Below, piece after piece: positions 32,606 through 42,999 of a stretch of 64,000 nt of DNA. Every line of letters starts with the position of its first letter. The stretch's first letter is position 1. Source of the DNA: Omphiscola glabra (lineage: Eukaryota > Mollusca > Gastropoda > Lymnaeidae); NCBI GenBank assembly GCA_964017045.1, contig OZ024810.1, positions 15,612,704-15,676,703 of the forward strand. The letters are read 5' to 3'. Below the pieces are notes generated by a model. The model saw only the letters and a program-made list of their open reading frames with translations. It ran no database searches and was not told the DNA's origin. A program made the translations under genes and the position numbers.

Positions 32606-33559
32606 AAATAAAGGATCGGATAAGTACATGAGTCCTTGTGTTTTACTTTGTATCCATTTCTATTTGAACGTTGGTTTTGACTGGTTCTTATCTCGTTGGT
32701 TTTGATTGGTTCTTTACTCATGTGCGTGTGTGTGGGCGGGGGGGGGGGGGTTGGTGGTTGGGGTGTGTGTTAAATGTTTCCAAATTTTACGAAATAGTGG
32801 GGATTAGCCCACTTTTTAAAAATATCATGTCATAAAAATCTTTTCTTTTTTTTTTACTTCATGCAGTTAAAATACGATAAGATATCGGTTTTTTACGTTA
32901 TTTTTAACTCTTATTTAGATCGACTGGATGTTGTGGTGATGTTCGTATCTCTTCCTTTTTTTAAAAAAAAAAATTCTTCATTACTTGTATTTTGGGCTAG
33001 GTTAATCAAGGGCTAATCTGTGTGTAGGTGAGAGGTTAATGGTGAATTTTCTGGTCAAAGGTGACAAAATCGATAAACAAATGAACAGACAAATAAACGA
33101 GAAGGAAAAAAATTAGACCCCAAAAAAATAAAAATAAACAAAGCTGGTATCAAGCGAAATTGTTAAAAAGGTCTAACCTGACTGAGCAAAAGAGATGAGG
33201 GAGCGGGCAAGTGCCCTGACATTATGAGACTGCTCTTACCATGGGGGAAACGTGTGTTCGCTTGAAGTTGAAGTAGTTCGTTCATTCATACATTGTCACT
33301 CAAACAACAGCAGCACGACGGATTGAGTTTTCTTGAGTCAATGTTTATTAGAGCTCATCTCATCAAATTGTTGTATAACACAAAGAAAAAATGAAAAATG
33401 GACATTTAATGGACATATAATATCATATCATTGAGAAGAATGTACTCTAAGACTGGGGATATAAATATAATGCCCCTCCCCCCCCCCCACAACAAAGGGT
33501 GCGCACGGGAGGGATTGAGTGGGGGTCAGACTTTGAACATCAACAGTTAAGGATAGAAC
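32606..33559. other. intergenic, no gene recognised
   Basis: AT-rich with G-run at 32738-32750, a two-copy GGTTTTGANTGGTTCTT block near 32670-32710 and a C-run near 33477-33489. Confidence 0.45.
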
Positions 33560-33565
33560 CTTAAG

Positions 33566-33948
33566 GCACGGACATACTGGGCAGTGTCGACGTAAGGCAT
33601 GGGCATACTGGGCAGTGTCGACTTAAGACACGGGCATACTGGGCAGTGTCGACTTAAGGCACGGGCATACTGGGCAGTGTCGACTTAAGGCACGGGCCTA
33701 CTGGGCAGTGTCGACTTAAGGCATGGGCATACTGGGCAGTGTCGACTTAAGACACGGGCATACTAGGCAGTGTCGACTTAAGGCACGGGCCTACTGGGCA
33801 GTGTCGACTTAAGGCACGGGCATACTGGGCACTGTCGACTTAAGGCACGGGCATACTGGGCAGTGTCGACTTAAGGCACGGGCATACTGGGCAGTGTCGA
33901 CTTAAGGCACGGGCATACTGGGCAGTGTCGACTTAAGGCATGGGCTAC
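33566..33948. repeat. 31-bp minisatellite
   Basis: About 12 copies of a unit with GACTTAAGGCACGGGCATAC and TGGGCAGTGTC. Confidence 0.95.
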
Positions 33949-34341
33949 TGCCCAGGGCCTAGCACTTTATTGGGGGCGGGGGGCGTGGGGGGGGGCTCAC
34001 GGTATAGACACATCAACGTGTCCATATTGTTACTTGATATTGATGGACCCTTAGGACATGTAATGTTCTTTAAGAGACTAGCAAGAAGCAGGTGTGCACG
34101 AGGTTTTATTGAACAAGTTTGTCTCTGATATTCATATCAATTGTAAGCTTCTATTTTCCTCTTTGTGCTAGTTTCAAACCCTTTTTTTTTTACATTGTCT
34201 GAAAGAAACACTGTAATCATATCGCATGGGCCAACCCTGTCCCCAGATGTTATTCCTAACAGTTTAAGTTGCTGTGTTTTATAAACCGTTGAATTGAGGT
34301 CTGCTCTAAAAAGGCTCTTGTTATTGTTATACTAAGTTCAA
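33949..34341. other. intergenic, no gene recognised
   Basis: G-rich start (33970-33996), then AT-rich. No motif in the small open frame at 33940-34128. Confidence 0.4.
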
Positions 34342-34476
34342 ACCGTTCTCAATATATTATACAAACCGTTCTCAATATATTATACAAACCGTTCTCAATA
34401 TATTATACAAACCGTTCTCAATATATTATACAAACCGTTCTCAATATATTATACAAACCGTTCTCAATATATTATA
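34342..34476. repeat. 23-bp minisatellite
   Basis: Six near-identical copies made of ACAAACCGTTCTCAATATAT plus TAT. Confidence 0.93.
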
Positions 34477-34509
34477 AACTTATATAAATAAAATAACACT
34501 CAAAATATA

Positions 34510-34652
34510 CGTTTGGGGGGCGGGGTGTTTGGAGGGGGTCTGGGGTTGTTTGGTCGGGGGTCTGGGGTTGTTCGGTCGGGGGTCTGGGGTTGTTCGGTCG
34601 GGGGTCTGGGGTTGTTCGGTCAGGGGTTGTTCGGTCGGGGGTCTGGGGTTTA
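34510..34652. repeat. 23-bp G-rich minisatellite
   Basis: Six copies made of GGGTCTGGGGTTGTTCGGTC plus GGG. One strand is rich in G-triplets (potential quadruplex). It starts about 105 bp past the stop codon of the following minus-strand gene. Confidence 0.9.
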
Positions 34653-34758
34653 GGGTGACGATTTTAAACAAATGATCCGGCAAAATTTCATTTTGGACAA
34701 TACATAGGACCAGGAAGCCCTGAACACCATAGCAGCATCCCTGGTCAACCATCTGATC

Positions 34759-35018
34759 TCAGCATCTGTTTTTCAGGACACTGTCCGTCAGGTAAATGTG
34801 AAGCGTGGACAGTGGCCCGGCAGTGGCCAGGCACGTGGGCACGGTCTTGATGAAGCGCCCGAATACGGCTTGTGTGGGGTGCTCGTACCGCGGGGACGGC
34901 AGGTCAGTCTGGAACGCCCACCCGAAAGAGTTCAGCTTCCCGTTGTTGTACATCAGGAACACGGGGAAGTAGTTGCTGCAGTTCATGTTGAGGGAGATAT
35001 CGTACCAGTAGTGTTGAC
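34759..35018 (-). CDS. exon 5 with stop, secreted-protein gene
   Basis: Acceptor TTCCTCGACAG|GT. Encodes GQHYWYDISLNMNCSNYFPV through to the C-terminal YLTDSVLKNRC and TGA (34761-34759). Confidence 0.88.
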
Positions 35019-38000
35019 CTGTCGAGGAATCAAACAAATCCTATGTAACGGAAGATGACCTCTGTGCTAAGAGTACTTAAGTCACAAAATACATATTTTT
35101 AGATGATCAAGTTCAAAGATTATCTTCGTCTAAAAAAAGTTGATCATTTTCATTTTCTGTCTTGTTAAATGAACCCCCCATAGCGTAGTAGTTATGTTAT
35201 CATCATGACCCACCCATTGTGAAGAAACACATCCCCTCGACCCACTTCGTGTTGACAATGTCAGATTGTGATCTGGGCATGCGAAGGCTGTCCTCGGGCC
35301 TGGTGCCATTCTGTATGTACAGGTCGGTCCCGGTACCTTGTTCTTGGAACTCTGCAGCAGACCGACCGGTCGTGCAGATGATTGCTGTGGGTGAGGTTAA
35401 CACAATGTCAACAATGGTGGTTTTACATGGAAAGGGGGGAGGGCTATTTCACAAGCCAGGAGTCACATCATAATGGGAAACCTTGTCCATATTGTAGTAG
35501 CTATAGCGCTATTACAACAGGGATCGAAAAAGTAGGCAGTAATGTAGTAGCTATAGTTTCATTACTTACATGGGTCGACGAAGTAGGCAGTGATGTAGTA
35601 GCTGTTGCCGTCTTCAATGAATGGGGGTCGTAACGACTGTGAGGGGTACCCGTTGGCAAGACCGATTCTTATACCTGTCTGTATGCCGGCAATGTAGCCT
35701 TTGACGTCGTACACTAGAATCACCGCCTGATCCCCACCTTTCATGTACCGGGCACCTCTCCATTTTCCTGTGGTGCTGCAGTCACTCATCTTAACGAATC
35801 TTGCACAATGATTGTGGAAAACGGAAAATGTATCATACAATCAAGTCTATCATTAGTATCATACAATCAAGTCTATCGTAAAGATAATGCTATCATACAA
35901 TCAAATTTATTTTACAGTTAAGTATATCATTCAATCAAGAGTGTCGCAAAATCAATTTATCATGCAAGCAAGTCTATCGCACAAACAACTTTATGATACA
36001 ATCCATTTTATCATACAGCTAATTATATCATACAAACAATTATATTATATAATAAATTTCATCGTACTACCAAATTATCCAATAAATTATATATAATTAT
36101 TATAAAGCGGCCAAGTGTAGCGTAAAACAGAGTGACAGAGCGTACATTGAAAGAATTATGTCATACTGTAAACAATATTCCATAACTAAATTTAATGTAA
36201 AAATCAAGTCCATCCTATCACCATCAAAACTTTTAGAGGGACAAGATGCCTTTCTTGCTTTTGGTGAGCTATAGTTACACCCTGTTTCTGTTTATTTCAA
36301 CAATCTCGGTGAGCCTCACCATTGATACAATTACGCAGGAAAAAGCAGCACCCAGGGCATAGTCTGAAATTGACGCCCCTTAATATAAAGAGCAAAAGAA
36401 TCCCAACCGGGTTGGATAAGAAAAAGTCTAATTAGTCTTTGTGAAGGACGTGGGATTTTATCGTCTAATTCACTATTAAGGTCAAATCTGAAGACGAGTT
36501 TTTGCCCCCCCCCCCTCTGCTGTTGGAAGAAAACTAACACCGCACTGCCCCGTCTAACAGTTCCAGCAGCTTTTATTTAGATATGACAATTTTTATTTAG
36601 ATATGACAATTGCTCTCTGTGTAGGGCGTTTACTGTAGGGCGTTTACTGTAGGGCGTTTACTGTAGGGCGTTTACTGTAGGGCGTTTACTGTAGGGCATT
36701 TACTGTAGGGCGTTTACTGTAGGGCGTTTACTGTAGGGCGTTTACTGTAGGGCGTGTACTGTAGGGGGTTTAGAGTAAGAGGTTTACTGTAGGGCGTTTA
36801 CTGTAGGGCGTTTACTGTAGGGCGTTTACTGTAGGGCGTGTACTGTAGGGCGTTTACTGTAAGGGGTTTACTGTAGGGCGTTTACTGTATGGCCTTTACT
36901 GTAGGGCCTTTACTGTAGGGCGTTTACTGTAGGGCGTTTAATGTAGGGCGTTTACTGTAGGGCGTTTACCGTAGGGCGTTTACCGTAGGGCGTTTACCGT
37001 AGGGCGTTTACTGTAGGGGGTTTACTGTAGGGCGTTTACTGTAGGGGGTTTACTGTAGGGGGTTTACTGTAGGGGGTTTACTGTAGGGGGTTTACTGTAG
37101 GGCGTTTACTGTAGGGCGTTTACTGTAGGGCGTTTACTGTAGGGCGTTTACTGTAGGGCGTTTACTGTAGGGGTTTACTGTAGGGGTTTACTGTAGGGGT
37201 TTACTGTAGGGCGTTTACTGTAGGGCGTTTACTGTAGGGCGTTTACTGTAGGGCGTTTACTGTAGGGCGTTTACTGTAGGGGTTTACTGTAGGGGTTTAC
37301 TGTAGGGCGTTTACTGTAGGGCGTTTACTATAGGGCGTTTACTGTAGGGCGTTTACTGTAGGGCGTTTACTGTAGGGGGTTTACTGTAGGGGGTTTACTG
37401 TAGGGGTTTACTGTAGGGGTTTACTGTAGGGGTTTACTGTAGGGGTTTACTGTAGGGCGTTTACTGTAGGGCGTTTACTGTAGGGCGTTTACTGTAGGGG
37501 TTTACTGTAGGGGTTTACTCTAGGGCGTTTACTGTAGGGCGTTTACTGTAGGGGTTTACTGTAGGGGTTTACTGTAGGGCGTTTACTGTAGGGCGTTTAC
37601 TGTAGGGCGTGTACTGTAGGGCGTTTACTGTAGGGGGTTTACTGTAGGGCGTTTACTGTAGGGCGTTTACTGTAGGGCGTTTACTGTAGGGCGTTTACTG
37701 TAGGGCGTTTACTGTAGGGGGTTTACTGTAGGGCGTTTACTGTAGGGCGTTTACTGTAGGGCGGTTTACTGTAGGGCGGTTTACTGTAGGGCGGTTTACT
37801 GTAGGGCGTCCACTGTAGGGCGTCCACTGTAGGGCGTCCACTGTAGGGCGTCCACTGTAGGGCGTCCACTGTAGGGCGTCCACTGTAGGGCGTCCACTGT
37901 AGGGCGTCCACTGTAGGGCGTCCACTGTAGGGCGTCCACTGTAGGGCGTCCACTGTAGGGCGTTTACTGTAGGGCGGTTTACTGTAGGGCGGTTTACTGT

Positions 38001-41000
38001 AGGGCGGTTTACTGTAGGGCGGTTTACTGTAGGGCGGTTTACTGTAGGGCGTCCACTGTAGGGCGTCCACTGTAGGGCGTCCACTGTAGGGCGTCCACTG
38101 TAAGGTGTTGCGCAATATTCTGGAGAATGTTTAATTATTTATTTTTTTGTGAGGGAAATTACGACACGCCGAATAGGAGATTGTGAGTGGGTGTTCCGTA
38201 TGCTGGAATGTCAGGATATTTAAAATATTGTGAGTGGGGTGTTCCGTATGTTGGAATGTCAGGATATCTAACGTATTGTGAGTGGGTGTTCCGTATGCTG
38301 GAATGTCAGGATATTTAACGTTTTGTGAGTGGGTGTTCCGTATGCTGGAATGTCAGGATATTTAACGTTTTGTGAGTGGGTGTTCCGTATGCTGGAATGT
38401 CAGGATATTTAACGTATTGTGAGTGGGGTGTTCCGTATGCTGGAATGTCAGGATATTTAACGTATTGTTCGTGGGTGTTCCGTATGCTGGAATGTCAGGA
38501 TATTTAACGTATTGTGAGTGGGTGTTCCGTATGCTGGAATGTCAGGATATTTAACGTATTGGGAGTTGGGTGTTCCGTATGCTGGAATGTCAGGATATTT
38601 AACGTATTGTGAGTGGGTGTTCCGTATGCTGGAATGTCAGGATATTTAACGTATTGTGAGTGGGTGTTCCGTATTCTGGAATGTCAGGATATTTAACGTA
38701 TTGTGAGTGGGTGTTCCGTATGCTGGAATGTCAGGATATTTAACGTATTGGGAATAGGGTGTTCCGTATGCTGGAATGTCAGGATATTTAACGTATTGGG
38801 AGTGGGGTGTTCCGTATGCTGCAATGTCAGGATATTTATCGTATTGGGAGTGGGGTGTTCCATATGCTGGAATGGCATGACATTGACATATTGGGGTTGT
38901 GGGATCATTCCCAACTTTGCTTAGTATATAGTCATTGTTTCTTTGTGTCCCGAGGGGAGGGGGGTGTATTAACGGTGCGTGAGTTGTTACACGTGTAAAC
39001 GTCGCTGTACAAATGAGGTGTTGTTTTTTTAAAGCAAAAGTCGTGTCAATGAAACAACGTCGTTATAACTTTGCTCCTACAAAATGTCGACATTGTCACT
39101 ATTCACTACAAGAAATAACCCGTAGAGCATTTGGAGCGGCGCCCGTGCGTGAACTTCCCATCTACCAAAGTTTCTTGACAGAACATGCATTCAAGCGGCG
39201 AACAAAGTATAATTCCAAGGAGTTAGAACTCATTTGGGCTCGTATAAGGTGCGTCTATTGAACACAGTGTTACATGCATATGTGGCAATGTGCATTTATG
39301 TTACATTTTTTTATACGTGGCTCGGTGCCACCTACGTGGCAGGGTGCCACCTATAAGGCATAAAACCACGCTCCCGTGGCACGATGTTTCACGCCAGTTG
39401 TGTTCGCACTCACTGAGCCGGGCATGCCTACCCACGGGGGACCGGTGAACAGCTCATGACGTGGACGCCATAGTGGCTACATAAGCCAGGTGGGATTTAA
39501 ACCCGTGCCTTGTACATGTTCAGCAGTGATCGAGTGGTCAGCTGTGTTACTGGGTGTGTACATTGATATTCTGTGTGGTAACGGCGACTTCGAGTCGGCT
39601 CAAGTGTGAGCGATTTGACTGTCTGTACAACGGATTGTACCGCAAAAATTTTAAAGCTTTAGTTCACAAACCTGCATTTCATTGTTTGTGTATTTAAACT
39701 GCAAGCTACGTCACCACACGGCTACACATACATACATACATTCACACATACATACAAAGAGAATTGAGGTGCCTTGGTGATTGGCACCTAGGGCGGGTGA
39801 CCTTCCAACTCACCACCTTTAGCGCGGCCCTGCATAACAGCACACACCATACACATCACATGATGCATCAAATATGACCGAGGTCTCAAACATGCGGCCC
39901 GTGTACCGTGTTCGGACTGAAGTGTTCACTGTGCGGCTTGCGATGCATTTTGGGATATATTTTTTTTAATGAATATTCATTTCTTTCTTTTTCTCTTTCT
40001 CTCTCCGCCGTTTGAACTTTCATGTTAGCGCCATTTGAACTTTAACCTTAGAACCGTTTGAACTTTAACGCTAGCGCCATTTGAACTTTAGCATTAGCAC
40101 CTTTGAACTTTAACGTTAGCGCCATTTAACCAACAGAAGCTCTTACTTACATATTTATTTGAAGTCTTTCTAACTGGACTTCCCGTTAAATGTTGTTGTC
40201 GTTTTTATTAAAGTAAAGTGATCGTGTTGATATTAAATTTTAAAGTTGAATTTTTGTAGCATTTTTAAAAACATTTAAAGCTAAAGCCCGTGTAAATGTC
40301 TTCTGCTTCAAAAAAGAAAAAAAAAGGAAAAGACAACTCGGGAAGAAAACTAGAGTTCTCCAAGTCAAGTAGCAGGAATATTGGTAGCCGGAAATTCTTT
40401 TCAAAGAAATTTCGTCGACGGAAATTTGATCGACGGAAACTTGATCGAAAGGAAATTTGGTGAAACAGAAATTGGTCGAACGGACATTTGGTCGAACGGA
40501 AATTTGGTCGAATCTTTTTTCTTCAGTTCACCCGTTAAAATTTTCGTCAAATTTCTTTTTCAACGCACTATAATATACAGTAAAACCAAATAATGCGCTC
40601 AAAACGAAATTTGACGCAAAAGTAGCATGAACAACGTCTGACCGAGACGTAATACTAATAGGCTGATTACCTCGAGGCCACACATTAGTATTAAGAAATG
40701 GAATACATAAAATGTAGACAGCACTCGATCTATGTATTATTACTACAATTGTGGTTTTTATTTACTTTTTATCATTTTTATAAAAAAATGCTTCCGATGA
40801 AGTTGCCCCATCGTTTATTTTTACAATTATTATTCCTCATCTGGCCCCCTCTGAGCAGTTTGAGTTTGAGAACCGCCCTAATATATGACATAACATTATA
40901 ACGTCCCGGGTGACATAGCACCATTGTGCAGTCATACCCATCATACGATGCTGACATGTACCACAGATGACATAACATCATAGTGCAGTCATACCCAACA

Positions 41001-42468
41001 TACGATGCTTACATGTACCACAGATGACATAATATCATAGTGCAGTCATACCCAACATACGTTACTGACATTTACCACAGATGACATAACATCATAGTGC
41101 AGTCATACCCAATATACGATGCTTACATGTACCACAGATGACATAATATCATAGTGCAGTCATACCCAATATACGATGCTGACATGTACCACAGATGACA
41201 TAATATCATGGTGCAGTCATACCCAATATACGATGCTGACATGTACCACAGATGACATAATATCATAGTGCAGTCATACCCAATATACGATGATGACATG
41301 TACCACAGATGACATAATATCATAGTGCAGTCATACCCAATATACGATGATGACATGTACCACAGATGACATAACATCATAGTGCAGTCATACCCAATAT
41401 ACGATGCTGACATGTACCACAGATGACATAACATCATAATGCAGTCATACCCAACATACCATGCTGACATGTACCACAGATGACATAACATCATAGCGCA
41501 GTCATATCCATCATACGATTCTGACATATACCACAGATTACATAACATCATAGTGCAGTCATACCCAACATACGATCTGACATGTACCACAGATGACATA
41601 ATATTAAGTGCAGTCATACCCAATATACGATGCTGACATGTACCACAGGTGACATAATATTAAGTGCAGTCATACCCAATATACGATCTGACATGTACCA
41701 CAGATGACATAATATTAAGTGCAGTCATACCCAATATACTATGCTGACATGTACCACAGGTGACATAACATCATAGCGCAGTCATACCCAACATACGATG
41801 CTGACATTTACCACAGACGACATGTCAGCCAGCACTCAACTCACCCGTCATTCAAGGCGTCTCCCACGGTGCGAGGCATTGAGTCAAAGGTCACAGAGCT
41901 GAACACGTTCAGGCCCCAAGTCGTCTTTAACCCATTCCATGCTGGCTCTGAAACAACAACAACAACATTACCTGGCCGGTGTGTTATCAACAACATTTGT
42001 GTAATTTGTTAGAGTGTGGAGAACTGGTTAACGCAGTAGACGGTAAATTGGCTGGACGAAGCCGTGTTAAATAAACACTTGGTTTCACTGTACACAATGT
42101 CTTTCACAATGTCATGGTGTAGATACTTTATGTACACAATATCATAATATACAAAATTGCATATGTACACAATGTCAGGATATGTACACAGTTTTAAGAC
42201 GTACACAATGTCATTATGCACACACTGTCACGATGTACACACGCCAGACAATATACACAATGTCATGATATTTATATACATTGTCATGATATACACAGTT
42301 TCATACAGTGTCATTACGTACACAGTGTCATGGTGTACACAGTGTCATGATGATGTACTCACCCCGAGGACTAAAGAACCACCCCTGGCATGACACCACT
42401 GAAAGTGTCAGTAGGCACAGTGCTGTAAGTCCTGTCATTGCTGTCTCGTGTGTGTCTACAGTGTTCAT
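34759..42468 (-). CDS. secreted protein of unrecognised family, five exons, complete
   Basis: Exons 42363-42468, 41845-41947, 35570-35799, 35214-35384 and 34759-35018 join in phase through GT..AG introns to one frame ending in TGA. Translation from the second ATG (42438) gives 279 aa; from the first (42468), 289 aa. The N-terminus MTGLTALCLLTLSVVSCQG is a signal peptide. The mature protein has no membrane span. Notable stretches are WNGLKTTWGLNVFSSVTFDS, ILVYDVKGYIAGIQTGI, PPFIEDGNSYYITAYFVDP, CTTGRSAAEF, DLYIQNGT, WVEGMCFFTMGQHYWYDI and MNCSNYFPVFLMYNNGKLNS, with scattered cysteines and two N-glycosylation sites (NGT, NCS). The even conservation-like texture suggests a single globular extracellular domain. 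I do not recognise the family and assign no function. Introns 1-3 are loaded with minisatellites. Confidence 0.88.
35214..35384 (-). CDS. exon 4, secreted-protein gene
   Basis: Acceptor CTCACCCACAG|CA, donor ATGG|GTGGGT. Encodes SIICTTGRSAAEFQEQGTGT and on to KWVEGMCFFTM. Confidence 0.86.
35494..35604 (-). repeat. 51-bp tandem duplication across an exon-intron junction
   Basis: The exon 3 end (35575-35604) matches 35524-35553 in the intron at 26 of 30 positions, with a further partial copy near 35494-35506 (GTAGTAGCTATAG). The period is 50-51 bp. The copied segment includes the donor region: true donor CCCAT|GTAAGTAAT, copy CCCT|GTTGTAAT. Confidence 0.8.
35570..35799 (-). CDS. exon 3, secreted-protein gene
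   Basis: Acceptor TTGTGCAAG|A is the only one that keeps the frame. Encodes FVKMSDCSTTGKWRGARYMK through ITAYFVDP. Donor CCCAT|GTAAGTAATG. The last 30 nt or so are duplicated in the intron behind it. Confidence 0.86.
35805..36324. other. intron 3 start-side sequence with ATCATACAATCAA repeat
   Basis: Words TATCATACAATCAA and AGTCTATC recur about a dozen times between 35825 and 36060, an old 20-30-bp minisatellite upstream of the exon 3 acceptor (minus strand). Nothing else was seen. Confidence 0.55.
36325..36525. repeat. dispersed repeat (pair with 13680-13905), copy 2
   Basis: Shares GTGGGATTTTATCGTCTAAT, TTCACTATTAAGGTC and AATCTGAAGACGAGTTTTTG with the first copy. In intron 2 of the secreted-protein gene. 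Confidence 0.5.
36620..38102. repeat. 1.5-kb array of a 13-15-bp TAGGGCGTTTACTG unit
   Basis: Roughly 105 copies. Unit variants form blocks: TAGGGCGTTTACTG (14), TAGGGGGTTTACTG (14), TAGGGGTTTACTG (13), TAGGGCGGTTTACTG (15) and TAGGGCGTCCACTG (14), the last in two runs at 37800-37960 and 38048-38102. It lies in the 3.9-6-kb intron 2 of the secreted-protein gene. Confidence 0.97.
38183..38890. repeat. 47-bp minisatellite
   Basis: Fifteen copies of a unit with GTGAGTGGGTGTTCCGTATG, CTGGAATGTCAGGATATT and TAACGTATT, about 80 bp from the preceding array. The distal four copies are the most divergent. Confidence 0.95.
38891..40388. other. intronic sequence, no exon recognised
   Basis: An 82-codon plus-strand frame (39013-39261) with CRHC has no supporting splice context or family match. 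Near 40000-40130 the words CGCCATTTGAACTTTA and TTAGCACC recur five times at about 25 bp. Confidence 0.4.
39330..39560 (-). mobile_element. possible tRNA-derived SINE remnant
   Basis: The minus strand reads ACGGGTTTAAATCCCACC (B-box/T-arm-like) about 25 nt after CACTGCTGAACATGTACAAG, the spacing seen in tRNA-derived SINE heads. The A box is poor and no tail is clear. Tentative. Confidence 0.25.
40389..40640. repeat. dispersed element with GACGGAAATTTGATCG repeats, copy 2
   Basis: Contains AAAGAAATTTCGTCGACGG, GAAATTTGATCGACGGAAA and GGTCGAACGGAAATTTGGTC, then the same tail as 646-900 (CGTTAAAATTTT.CGTCAAATTTCTTTTT and GCACTAT.....TACTGTA/ACAGTA). Unit number and order differ between copies. 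Confidence 0.75.
40890..41825. repeat. 57-bp minisatellite
   Basis: About 16 copies of a unit with CATAGTGCAGTCATACCCAA, TATACGATGCTGACATG and TACCACAGATGACATAATAT. In intron 2 of the secreted-protein gene, ending about 20 nt from the exon 2 donor (41844). Confidence 0.95.
41845..41947 (-). CDS. exon 2, secreted-protein gene
   Basis: Acceptor GTTTCAG|AG, donor GACGG|GTGAGT. Encodes EPAWNGLKTTWGLNVFSSVT and TFDSMPRTVGDALNDG. A 57-bp minisatellite starts about 23 nt inside the following intron. Confidence 0.85.
42090..42356. repeat. degenerate 17-20-bp repeat filling intron 1
   Basis: About 14 imperfect copies of GTACACAATGTCATGATAT. The array starts within 10 nt of the exon 1 donor (42362) on the minus strand and covers most of the 415-bp intron. 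Confidence 0.8.
42363..42468 (-). CDS. exon 1, signal peptide, secreted-protein gene
   Basis: Two in-frame ATGs (42468 and 42438). The second begins the hydrophobic signal peptide directly and fits the TATA position better. Donor CGGG|GTGAGT; ends in phase 1. Confidence 0.82.
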
Positions 42469-42476
42469 CCGCTCAG

Positions 42477-42488
42477 GCCTATATATAA
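42477..42488 (-). promoter_or_regulatory. TATA box of the secreted-protein gene
   Basis: The minus strand reads TTATATATAGGC. With the usual 25-32-nt TATA-to-start distance, transcription would begin near 42455-42462, downstream of the first ATG (42468) and about 20 nt before the second (42438). This favours the second ATG. Confidence 0.5.
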
Positions 42489-42999
42489 GCCGCCGGCCAT
42501 GTCACGCTATCCACATGCACTCTGGTCCCTCCATTACACCAACTGACAATCAGGGACTCTCAAAATTGTTAATATTTTATTATACTTCTGATGCACCCAG
42601 GTCAGTATATTCTCTAGATTAATCACACCATCGTGTTAAAAGTGTTACAGCGAAGACGGGACGTTTAATTATACGTGACGACTTCTGCTATTATTTGTTA
42701 TACCAGAACGCCAGTGACTATTTGAGGTTAATGTGTAGAATACAATCTATACATTCAAACGAGCGTTAACACTCACCGTGATCAATTTTTACAGATGTGG
42801 GGTGATTTTGTTGTATTATTATTATTATTTTGTATCCTTGACATTACAACTGTTGCTGGACGACTGTAGGAGTGGGTTTGGTTGTATGACATGCGAGAGT
42901 GTAAAAAGATAACAATTTTTTTTTCTCAAGGAAGATAACCGTCATTCACTTAGATAAGCTAATCACGTCTTTCGTTAATAGGTCAAGCCCTTTGTTATG
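42489..42999. other. 5' flank of the secreted-protein gene
   Basis: Apart from the TATA box at 42477-42488 no further promoter element could be named. AT-rich with an (ATT)n run near 42814-42826. Confidence 0.4.

Noticed and set aside
36620..38102. Telomere or interstitial telomeric repeat
   Set aside because: Units start TAGGG but are 13-15 bp TAGGGCGTTTACTG, not the animal TTAGGG hexamer, and lie inside a gene intron.
39013..39261. 82-aa plus-strand frame with a CRHC motif
   Set aside because: No second metal-binding half, no splice sites in phase and no recognised family; it lies in an intron of a minus-strand gene. Could be a relic but is not supported.
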